Source: Nocardiopsis dassonvillei_B
GTDB taxonomy: Bacteria > Actinomycetota > Actinomycetes > Streptosporangiales > Streptosporangiaceae
Length of the DNA: 64,000 nucleotides
Direction of reading: 5' to 3'
NCBI RefSeq assembly: GCF_964273065.1
Contig: NZ_OZ186815.1
Span: 5,208,001 to 5,272,000, forward strand
Of this stretch, positions 57,067 to 64,000 are shown piece after piece. The stretch's first letter is position 1. Each line of letters begins with the position of its first letter. The position numbers and the translations under genes are program-made. The notes below the pieces were generated by a model that saw only the letters and a program-made list of their open reading frames with translations, had not been told where the DNA came from and did no database searches.

Positions 57067-58049
57067 CCGGTACCGGCGCACCCGTGATCCTCGCCGAGGG
57101 GGTCCGCAAGACCTACCCGTCCAGGAGCCGGCCCTCCCTGGACGGATTCGACCTGGCCGTGCACCCCGGAACGGTGCACGCCCTGCTCGGGCCCAACGGG
57201 GCGGGCAAGACCACCGCCGTGCGGGCGATGTCCACCCTGGTCCGCTTCGACGAGGGACGGGTCCGGGTGGCCGGGCACGACGTGGCCTCCCAGAGCCGGC
57301 GGGTGCGCGAGCGCATCGGCCTCACCGGCCAGTACGCGGCCCTGGACGAGGTGCTCAGCGGACGGCGCAACCTGGAGATGTTCGCCCGTCTGCACCACCT
57401 GCGGCCCGGGGCGGCCAGGGCCCGGGCCGCCGAACTGCTGGGGCGGTTCGGCCTCACCGACGCCGCCGAGCGCCCGGTCCGCCACTACTCCGGCGGGATG
57501 CGCCGCCGGCTGGACCTGGCGGCCAGCCTCATCCTGGACCCGCAGGTGCTGTTCCTGGACGAGCCCACCACCGGCCTGGACCCGCGCAGCCGCGCCGAGG
57601 TGTGGCGGGCGGTGCGCGACCTCGTCGACCGGGGCACCACCGTGCTGCTCACCACCCAGTACCTGGAGGAGGCCGACCGGCTCGCCGACACGGTGTCGGT
57701 GATGGAGGCCGGGCGGGTGATCGCCGAGGGCCCGCCCGAGGAGCTCAAGCGCAGGGTCGGGGGCAGCCGGGTGGAGGTGGTGGTCTCCGACCCCTCCGAG
57801 CTCGACAAGGCCGTGGAGGTGCTGGGCCGTGTGTGCGGGACACCGCTGGACGCCGACCCGGACACCCAGACGGTCCGCGCCCCCGTGGGCGGGCGCGGCA
57901 GCGAGCTCGCCAAGGTGGTGCGGGCCCTGGACGAGGCCGGGCTGGATGTGGAGGACATCGCGCTGCGCAGGCCCAGTCTGGACGAGGTCTTCCTCAGCCT
58001 GACCGGCCGCCGCACGGGCGAGGACGGGTCCGCCGGGGAGGCTGCGTGA
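57063..58049 (+). CDS. ABC transporter ATP-binding protein (DrrA type)
   Basis: A 328-aa ATPase: Walker A GPNGAGKTTA (about residue 43), signature YSGGMRRRLD, Walker B VLFLDEPTTGLDP, H-loop TTQYLEEADRLAD, then a DrrA-type C-terminal domain ending PSLDEVFLSLTGRR. These features match doxorubicin-resistance-type ATPases. Coupled to the hydrolase upstream and the permease downstream. Confidence 0.92.
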   Translation: MTGTGAPVILAEGVRKTYPSRSRPSLDGFDLAVHPGTVHALLGPNGAGKTTAVRAMSTLVRFDEGRVRVAGHDVASQSRRVRERIGLTGQYAALDEVLSGRRNLEMFARLHHLRPGAARARAAELLGRFGLTDAAERPVRHYSGGMRRRLDLAASLILDPQVLFLDEPTTGLDPRSRAEVWRAVRDLVDRGTTVLLTTQYLEEADRLADTVSVMEAGRVIAEGPPEELKRRVGGSRVEVVVSDPSELDKAVEVLGRVCGTPLDADPDTQTVRAPVGGRGSELAKVVRALDEAGLDVEDIALRRPSLDEVFLSLTGRRTGEDGSAGEAA

Positions 58050-58855
58050 TGAACACGATGGCGAGGCGCCTGGGCTGGGCGCTGTCCGACACCGGGGTGG
58101 TGGCCCGCCGCTACCTGTCGCACCTGGTGCACAAGCCCGACGAGCTGATCGGCACCCTGCTCATCCCGGTGCTGGCGGTGCTCCTGTTCGGGTTCGTGTT
58201 CGGCGAGACCATGGGTGCGGCCGCCGGGGTGGACGACTACCGCGACTTCCTGATGCCGGGCCTGTTCGCGCTGACGATGGCGTTCGGCATCGGCAACACC
58301 ACCATCGCCGTGGTCTCCGACGCCGGGCGCGGCGTCATCGACCGCTTCCGAACCCTGCCCATGGCGCCGTCGGCGCTGCTCGCCGGACGCAGTGTCTCCG
58401 ACGTGGTCGCCGGGGTGGTGGACCTGGCCGTGCTGGCCGGGATGGGCCTGCTCATCGGGTGGCGCTGGAACGAGGGGTGGCTCTCGGCGCTGGCGGCCCT
58501 GGGGCTGCTGCTGTGGCTGCGGCTGGCCTTCACCTGGATCGGCATCTACCTGGGCCTGGTGGTGCGCAGCCCGGAGGCGGCCATGAAGTTCTTCTCCCTG
58601 GTGTTCCCGCTGGCGATGGTCGCCGACACCTTCGTGCCCACCTCGAGCATGCCCGGCTGGCTGGCGCCCCTGGCGGAGTGGAACCCGCTGTCGGCGACGG
58701 TGATCGCCGCCCGCGACCTGTTCGGCTCGCCCGGGGTGGTGTCCGACTCCTGGGTGGCCCAGAACGCGCTGCTCATGGCGCTGGTGTGGCCGCTGGTACT
58801 GCTGGCGGTGTTCGTTCCGCTGGCGGTGCACCGCTACCGGGCGGCCGCCCGGTAG
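58049..58855 (+). CDS. ABC transporter permease (DrrB type)
   Basis: A 268-aa ABC-2 type permease with about six helices; family block LMPGLFALTMAFGIGNT and TFVPTSSMPGWL near the C-terminus. The ATG overlaps the ATPase stop; a GTG 3 bp earlier is also possible. Completes the hydrolase-DrrA-DrrB cassette. Confidence 0.9.
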   Translation: MNTMARRLGWALSDTGVVARRYLSHLVHKPDELIGTLLIPVLAVLLFGFVFGETMGAAAGVDDYRDFLMPGLFALTMAFGIGNTTIAVVSDAGRGVIDRFRTLPMAPSALLAGRSVSDVVAGVVDLAVLAGMGLLIGWRWNEGWLSALAALGLLLWLRLAFTWIGIYLGLVVRSPEAAMKFFSLVFPLAMVADTFVPTSSMPGWLAPLAEWNPLSATVIAARDLFGSPGVVSDSWVAQNALLMALVWPLVLLAVFVPLAVHRYRAAAR

Positions 58856-58934
58856 CGGGCGTGTCCGACGCGGCGTCCGCGGCTCCGGGGCGCGCAGCGG
58901 CGGAGGCCGGGGCCCGCGGGGGCGGCCGCGTTCC

Positions 58935-59114
58935 TCACGGGTGCGCGTCCACGAAGGCCCGCAGGCCGGGGTCGTCCGAGACCAGGCGCTCCATCTCCTC
59001 GCCGCCGTCGCACCGGCACAGCGACACCGTCACCTCGGTGTCCGTCCGCGCCACCACCCGCCACACGCCCCCGTGCTCCTCCCAGCGCCGCAGGACCTCG
59101 ACCGGATCCGTCAT
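58935..59114 (-). CDS. Small hypothetical protein
   Basis: A 59-aa protein (start TDPVEVLRRWEEHGGVWRVV, key WEEHGGVWRV) with an acidic C-terminus. I do not recognise a family fold. Its codon use is normal and its ATG overlaps the LacI stop (ATGA), so it is translated with the LacI regulator and may be real. Function unknown. Confidence 0.6.
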   Translation of the reverse strand: MTDPVEVLRRWEEHGGVWRVVARTDTEVTVSLCRCDGGEEMERLVSDDPGLRAFVDAHP

Positions 59115-60124
59115 GGCGTACCGCCTCCCCGCCGTTCTCCGGGCGGTGCGGTGGAATCGCGCACCACCAGTGCCGGGGCCAGGACCTCGTGCCGGTCCCC
59201 GGCGCGGCCGCCCATGCGCTCCCACAGCAGCTCGGTGGCCAGCCTTCCCATGATCGCGCGCGGCTGGTCCACACTGGTCAGCCGGGGCCGGGTCACCTCG
59301 GCCAGCGACGTGTTGTCGTAGCCCACCACCGACACCTCCGCCGGGGCGTGGTCCAGCACCGCCAGCGCCGCCAGGTCGTTGACGGCGAACACCGCGCCGG
59401 GCCCGCGCGCCAGCAGCTCGGCCGCCGCCCGCTCCCGGTCCGCGCCCACCGGATGTACCAGCACCTCCCCGCCCAGTCCGGCCTCCTCCATGGTCCGCCG
59501 GTACCCGGACTCGCGCGAGCGCGACGACGGGCTGCCGCTGCCGGACAGGTGCCCGATCCGGGTGTGGCCCAGCTCCAGGAGGTGCCGGACGGCGGCCCGG
59601 GCCCCGGCCTCGTCGTCGTTGGCGACCGTGTCCACCCCCGGGGCGAACTCCTGCGGCCGCCCCACCATCACCACCGGCACCCGGCGCGCCGCGTCGGCCA
59701 GGGCCGCGGGCCCCACCCAGGAGCTCACCACCACGACCCCGTCCACGTTGAGCTGGAGCAGCGAGTCCAGCTGGTGTTCCAGCCGCTGCCGGTCGCGGCG
59801 GCCGTGCGCCAGCAGCACCGTGAAGCCGCGGCTCTCGGCGGCCTCCTCCACCCCCGCCACGACCTCGGTGTGGTACGGGTTGGCCAGGTCGGTGAGCAGC
59901 ACGCCCAGGATCATGGTGCGGCCCTGCACCAGGCCGCGGGCCAACCGGTTGGAGCGGTAGCCCAGCCGGTCGGCGGCGGCCAGGATGCGAGCCCCCGTCT
60001 CCTCGCTCACCCCCGGATCGCCGCGCAGCGCCAGGGACACGAGGGATTTGGACACCCCGGCGGCGGCGGCCACGTCGACGATGGTGGGGCGGCGTCCGGG
60101 TCGGATTCCTGTCACAGCGACCAT
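59111..60124 (-). CDS. LacI-family transcriptional regulator
   Basis: A 337-aa repressor: HTH plus hinge (TIVDVAAAAGVSKSLVSLALRG, key VAAAAGVSKSLVSLAL) and a sugar-binding-type ligand domain (GVLLTDLANPYHTEVVAGVEEAA). ATG at 60124, with a GTG at 60115 as alternative; ribosome site weak. The palindrome CTGGAACGTTCCAG lies upstream, and the divergent HAD/ECF operon is the likely target. Its own site differs from the pectate lyase operators, so that gene probably has another regulator. Confidence 0.92.
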   Translation of the reverse strand: MVAVTGIRPGRRPTIVDVAAAAGVSKSLVSLALRGDPGVSEETGARILAAADRLGYRSNRLARGLVQGRTMILGVLLTDLANPYHTEVVAGVEEAAESRGFTVLLAHGRRDRQRLEHQLDSLLQLNVDGVVVVSSWVGPAALADAARRVPVVMVGRPQEFAPGVDTVANDDEAGARAAVRHLLELGHTRIGHLSGSGSPSSRSRESGYRRTMEEAGLGGEVLVHPVGADRERAAAELLARGPGAVFAVNDLAALAVLDHAPAEVSVVGYDNTSLAEVTRPRLTSVDQPRAIMGRLATELLWERMGGRAGDRHEVLAPALVVRDSTAPPGERRGGGTP

Positions 60125-60159
60125 TGTGTCCCGGATCGGAGTCGTCCATCCCCCGTCGG

Positions 60160-60173
60160 CTGGAACGTTCCAG
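60160..60173. promoter_or_regulatory. LacI operator
   Basis: Perfect 14-bp palindrome CTGGAACGTTCCAG with central CG, between the divergent LacI and tandem-HAD genes; a typical LacI/GalR-family site. Confidence 0.75.
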
Positions 60174-60290
60174 GCGCGTTTCCCGACCGGCCACCGGATG
60201 TCCTTCCCCCGGCTCCGGCCCGTGCCTACCGTCACCGGTGAACGCACCTTCCCGGGCCGCCGCGGCGGGCCCCGACCGGCTGGAGACACC

Positions 60291-61994
60291 TTGGACCCGA
60301 TCCCCGCCCTGCGCCGACGCCCCGACGCCCTGCTGCTGGACTTCGGCGGGGTCGTCTTCCAGACCCGCAAACTCCCCGAGGGCCGCGACGCCGTCGCCCT
60401 GCACCTGCGCGAGACCCTGCTGCGCGCCGGACACGACGTCCCCGCCGCGGACCTGCGCGCCTCCCTGGACGCGGGCCTGGCCGCCCTCAAGGACTGGAAG
60501 AACGCGGCCGGGCGCCGCCGCACCCCCCGCGAGCTGACCCACCGCGAGATCTGGACCGACTTCCTCGCCTCCGACCTGCCGGACCCGGTCCGGGAGACCC
60601 TCGCGGGCAGTGCGGGCCCCCTCCTCGCCGACATGTCCACCCTGCTCTCCGAGCACCGGCTCCGCCCCGGTGTCCGCGACCTGCTCGACGCCGCCCGCAC
60701 CCTGGGCGTGCGCGTCGGCATCGTCTCCAACGCCCACTCCGGCCGAGCCCACCGGTCGCTGCTGCGCGAGGCCGGGCTGGAGGACCGGATCGGCGTGCAG
60801 GTGTACTCCGACGAGGTCGGCATCCGCAAACCCCACCCGGAGATGATCGCCCTGGCCGCCCGCGCCCTGGGCACCGCCCCCGAACACTGCTGGTACGTCG
60901 GCGACACCCAGGACCGCGACGTCGTCGCCGGGCGGCGGGCCGGCGCGGCCGCCGTCGTCCTCACCCGACACCACCACACCGACTCCCCGCCCTACCCGGT
61001 GCGGGAGAGCGCCGACGCGGTCTTCGACACCCCCGAGGGCCTGGTGGACCCGCTCTGGCACAGCCGGCCCGAGCAGGCCGCCGACCTCGTCCCCGCCCCG
61101 GCGCGCCCCGCCGGGCGGGACACCGCCGCCGACGGCCCGGTCCGGGTCTCCCCGCCGCGGGCGCACGGACCCGCCGCCGTGCTCCGCACCCCCGGCCCCG
61201 ACGGCCCCGGCGCCCTCCTGCTCGACCAGGGCGGGGTCATCGCCGTCTCCGACGCCACCCCCGACGTCCAGCGCGACTTCGCCGCCTCCCTGGCCCGCCG
61301 CCTGGACCGGGTCGGTTACGCGACCACCACCGAGGCCGTCCTGGCGATGGTGCGCACCGGCCGCGACCGCTACCGCGCCTGGAAGGCCGAACACGACGAG
61401 GACGGGCCGATCCCCGAGATCACCCCCCGCGCGTTCTGGCACGACATGGTCGGCCGCGACCTGCCCGAACGCGCCCGCGCCTTCCTGTACGCCGAATCCG
61501 CCCAGCTCACACTGGAGTACGCCGACTCCAAGAGCCTGGCCAGGATGCGCCCCGGGGTGCGCGAGGTCCTGGAGCACTGCGCCGATCGGGGCATCCCCGT
61601 CGCCGTCGTCTCCAACACCGTGTGCGGGCGCGCCGTCCGCGACGAACTCGACCGGTTCGGCATCTCCCACCTCATCGGCGCCCACGTGTACTCCGACGAG
61701 CTGGGCCACCGCAAACCCGACCCCGCCACCGTCCGCTCCGCCCTCACCGCCCTGGACGCCGACCCCGCGCGGGCCTGGTTCGTGGGCGACAAGCCCTGGC
61801 GGGACACCGCCGCCGCCCGCCGGGCGGGCGTGGGCACCGCGGTCATCGTGCGCGGAGGCTCGGCCTCCGACGAACGCATCGACGCCGCGCGCGACGGCGA
61901 CGACCCGCTGCTGCGCCCCGACCACGTCATCGACGAGACGGGCGACCTGCTCGGGCTGTGGACGGGCGCCCCCGCGCCCCTCGCCGCCACCTGA
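60291..61994 (+). CDS. Tandem HAD-hydrolase fusion protein
   Basis: A 567-aa protein with two HAD domains joined by a Pro/Ala-rich linker (about residues 255-300). Domain 1: motif I LLLDFGGV (about 16-23), motif II IVSNAHSG, motif III Lys in GIRKPHPE, motif IV GDTQDRD. Domain 2: LLLDQGGV, VVSNTVCG, GHRKPDPA, GDKPWRD. In both, the second Asp of the usual DxD is Gly, so the general acid is missing and activity may be altered. TTG 60291 follows GGAG by 5 nt. It starts the operon divergent from LacI, ahead of transporter genes. Confidence 0.85.
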   Translation: MDPIPALRRRPDALLLDFGGVVFQTRKLPEGRDAVALHLRETLLRAGHDVPAADLRASLDAGLAALKDWKNAAGRRRTPRELTHREIWTDFLASDLPDPVRETLAGSAGPLLADMSTLLSEHRLRPGVRDLLDAARTLGVRVGIVSNAHSGRAHRSLLREAGLEDRIGVQVYSDEVGIRKPHPEMIALAARALGTAPEHCWYVGDTQDRDVVAGRRAGAAAVVLTRHHHTDSPPYPVRESADAVFDTPEGLVDPLWHSRPEQAADLVPAPARPAGRDTAADGPVRVSPPRAHGPAAVLRTPGPDGPGALLLDQGGVIAVSDATPDVQRDFAASLARRLDRVGYATTTEAVLAMVRTGRDRYRAWKAEHDEDGPIPEITPRAFWHDMVGRDLPERARAFLYAESAQLTLEYADSKSLARMRPGVREVLEHCADRGIPVAVVSNTVCGRAVRDELDRFGISHLIGAHVYSDELGHRKPDPATVRSALTALDADPARAWFVGDKPWRDTAAARRAGVGTAVIVRGGSASDERIDAARDGDDPLLRPDHVIDETGDLLGLWTGAPAPLAAT

Positions 61995-62059
61995 GCCGGG
62001 CCGCCCACCGCCCCCGTGCAGTCACCTCCCCATCCCCCGCCCCGAAAGGTCCACGCACC

Positions 62060-62992
62060 ATGACCGCCACCCCCCGGCCCGCCGCCCTCCGGGAACCGTC
62101 CCGGCCCCCGGAGCTCAACTCCGGACAGAAGCTCATGGTCTTCGTGTTGTCCATGACGCTCTTCGGGCTCGCCAACATCCTCACCGAGGTCCTGCCCGAG
62201 GTCCGGATCGGCCCGGTCGAACTGTCCGTCTCCTACCTGGCGTTCGTCCCGGTCGTCATGGCCTCCCTCTTCCACCCCCTCTACGCCGCCCTGGGCGCCC
62301 CGCTCGGCGAGATCGTCTTCGTCGACCTGCTCATGGGCGACTTCTCCGGCATCGGGGAGCTGGAGGGCTACCTCCAGATGTTCCTGGGGGTGTACATCGC
62401 CGGATGCCTGGTCCGCGACCCGCGCCGCCGCGGTCAGCTGTTCCTGGCCGGGGTCACCGTCGTGGTGGTCGACAAACTGCTGTCGGCCCTCGTCGACATC
62501 GGCAAGGTGATGGTCGGCGTCGAGGACGCCGAGTTCGTGCCCGGCCTGCCGGAGTCCATCCTCGTGCTGGAGGGGGTCGGGTTCACCACCGACCTGCTCA
62601 TCAGCGGGGTGCTGTTCGGCGCCCTGCCCGCGATGGCCCTGGCGCCCCGCCTGTACGGCAAGATCGAACCCCTGCTCGGCCTGGCGCCGCGCGACCCCGC
62701 CCGCCCCCACGCGCTGGCCGAGCGCGGCACCGGCGCGTTCCTGCTCCTCGCCCTGGTGCTGGCGTTCGTGTCGATGATCGCGGCGTTCACCTCCGAGATC
62801 TTCGACAACTTCGGGGTGTGGGAGCCCGACTTCATCGACCGGTACGGGCGGCGGTTCCTGTGGATCGGGGCGTCGGCCGCGGTCATCGTGCTGGCTGCCG
62901 CGGTCATGTCGGTCCGGTTCGTCGTCCACTCCCGCCGCGAGCGCGCCGCCCAGGGCACCGGCTCCGCCGGGAGCACGGGGGAGGAGCGGTGA
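62060..62992 (+). CDS. Membrane protein, probable ECF transporter S component
   Basis: A 310-aa polytopic protein with about six hydrophobic segments (roughly residues 25-45, 55-75, 80-95, 105-120, 125-150, 225-250, 265-290). The short conserved-looking PLGEIVFVDLLMG and the position between a hydrolase gene and a tandem-domain ECF-type ATPase suggest it captures a small substrate for an energy-coupling factor importer. The family is not one I can name. A long hydrophilic loop and C-terminal tail are unusual for S components. ATG after CGAAAGGTCC. Confidence 0.65.
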   Translation: MTATPRPAALREPSRPPELNSGQKLMVFVLSMTLFGLANILTEVLPEVRIGPVELSVSYLAFVPVVMASLFHPLYAALGAPLGEIVFVDLLMGDFSGIGELEGYLQMFLGVYIAGCLVRDPRRRGQLFLAGVTVVVVDKLLSALVDIGKVMVGVEDAEFVPGLPESILVLEGVGFTTDLLISGVLFGALPAMALAPRLYGKIEPLLGLAPRDPARPHALAERGTGAFLLLALVLAFVSMIAAFTSEIFDNFGVWEPDFIDRYGRRFLWIGASAAVIVLAAAVMSVRFVVHSRRERAAQGTGSAGSTGEER

Positions 62993-64000
62993 GCGGCGGC
63001 GACCCCGGCGCACCCGCCGTCGAGATCCGGGGGCTGCGCTTCCGCTACCCCGGAGCCGACGCCGACACCCTCACCGGTGTGGACCTGAGCATCGAACGCG
63101 GCGACATCACCGCCGTCATCGGCGGCAACGGCTCCGGCAAGACCACCCTGTGCAAGACCTTCAACGGGCTCGTCCCGCACTACTGGTCGGGCTCCTTCGA
63201 CGGCACCGTGCGGGTGTGCGGCACCGACACCCGTACCGCCTCCGTGGCCGCCCTGTCCCACCTGGTCGGATACGTCTACCAGGACTTCGGCAACCAGCTG
63301 GTGCGGCCCACCGTCCGGGACGAGGTGTCCTTCGCCCCGGTCAACTTCGGACTGGACGACCACGCCGAGCGCACCGAGGAGGCCATGGAGCTGCTCGGCG
63401 TCTCCCACCTCGCCGACCGGTTCACCTGGCAGCTGTCCGGCGGGCAGCAGCACCTGGTGGCGCTCGCCTCCGTCCTGGCGCTGCGGCCGGAGGTCGTCGT
63501 GGTGGACGAACCCGTCGCCGAGCTCGACCCGGCCCGCGCCGAGCGGATCTACGAGGCGCTCACCGACCTCAACGCCCGGCTCGGCACCACCGTGGTCGTC
63601 ATCGAGCACCACGCCGAGTTCGTCGCCCGGTACGCGCGCTCGGTGGTCCTCATGGCCGACGGGGCGCCGGTGTGGCACCTGCCCGTGCGCGAGGCCCTGG
63701 AACGCCACGAGGAACTCGACCGGCACGGCATCCCCGCCCCGCAGATCGCCCGGGCGGTGCGCGCCCTGGCCCCGGACGCACCCCTCCCGCTCACCGTCCC
63801 CGAAGCGGCCGAGGCGTTGCGCGGGGTGCCCCTGGGCGGGTCCGCCCCGGCGCCGGCGGCACCGCCGCCGGGGGAGGCGGTGGCCGAGCTCGCCGGGGTC
63901 CACCACGGGTACCGGGAGGTCGGCGGAGGCCTCACCCCGGTGCTGCGCGGCGTCGACCTCACCCTGCGCGCGGGCGAGCGCGTCGCCCTCGTCGGCGGCA
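62989..64000 (+). CDS. ECF-type ABC transporter ATPase, two nucleotide-binding domains (partial)
   Basis: First 337 residues; the gene continues past the window. GTG 62989 overlaps the upstream TGA (GTGA). Domain 1: Walker A GGNGSGKTT (about residue 45), Q-loop YQDFGNQL, signature LSGGQQHL, Walker B VVVVDEPVAELDP, H-loop IEHHAEF. A second ATPase domain begins about residue 300 and is cut at its Walker A (VALVGG). The QDFGNQL Q-loop and tandem layout fit EcfA/CbiO-type ATPases. The matching T component is expected just downstream. Confidence 0.9.
   Translation, partial: MSGGDPGAPAVEIRGLRFRYPGADADTLTGVDLSIERGDITAVIGGNGSGKTTLCKTFNGLVPHYWSGSFDGTVRVCGTDTRTASVAALSHLVGYVYQDFGNQLVRPTVRDEVSFAPVNFGLDDHAERTEEAMELLGVSHLADRFTWQLSGGQQHLVALASVLALRPEVVVVDEPVAELDPARAERIYEALTDLNARLGTTVVVIEHHAEFVARYARSVVLMADGAPVWHLPVREALERHEELDRHGIPAPQIARAVRALAPDAPLPLTVPEAAEALRGVPLGGSAPAPAAPPPGEAVAELAGVHHGYREVGGGLTPVLRGVDLTLRAGERVALVGG

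Noticed and set aside
53332..60124. The LacI at 59-60 kb as regulator of the pectate lyase
   Set aside because: Its own probable operator (TGGAACGTTCCA core) differs from the TGCAA...TTGCA sites upstream of the lyase, so a direct link is not supported.

Overview
The window is about 72% GC, uses GTG and TTG starts freely, and carries an actinobacterial core gene order. That order is folC, DUF4233, ndk, mreBCD, mrdA, rodA, two radical-SAM-associated genes, rne, rplU, rpmA, obgE, proB ... proA, nadD, rsfS, a phosphatase and tRNA-Ala. It is chromosomal DNA from a filamentous actinomycete. Secreted LVIVD-repeat proteins and the style of the regulators suggest Nocardiopsis or a relative; the genus is an inference.

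Layout. 0-3 kb: two tandem secreted beta-propeller-like paralogues. 3.3-6 kb: a Mur-ligase/FolC-like paralogue divergent from folC. 6-13 kb: DUF4233, ndk and the cell-wall elongation cluster mreB-mreC-mreD-mrdA-rodA. 13-23.6 kb: radical SAM pair, RNase E/G, ribosomal proteins L21 and L27, ObgE and ProB. 23.7-27 kb: an insertion between proB and proA holding a hydrolase, two coupled SDRs and a MazF-like protein. 27-33.8 kb: proA, a secreted beta-helix-like protein, a hydrolase, an M48 protease, nadD, rsfS and a histidine phosphatase, ending at tRNA-Ala(GGC).

33.9-52.8 kb is an accessory segment bounded by two identical, co-oriented tRNA-Ala(GGC) genes. It holds a PadR/DUF1048/drug-ABC cassette, a decayed MerR gene, many one-component regulators, a sugar-type ABC importer without its own ATPase, and three TetR genes that each diverge from an effector gene across palindromic operators.

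53-64 kb: a pectate lyase with operator-like palindromes, an SRPBCC protein, an alpha/beta hydrolase translationally coupled to a DrrAB-like exporter, and a LacI regulator divergent from a tandem-HAD protein. The HAD gene is followed by a membrane protein and a tandem-domain ECF-type ATPase that runs off the end.

Strong GC-rich hairpins separate most transcription units, and short overlaps (ATGA/GTGA) mark the coupled operons. The most system-like candidates are the LacI/tandem-HAD/ECF locus at the right end, the tRNA-bounded island, and the hydrolase-DrrAB cassette. No CRISPR array, transposase, integrase or rRNA was seen.
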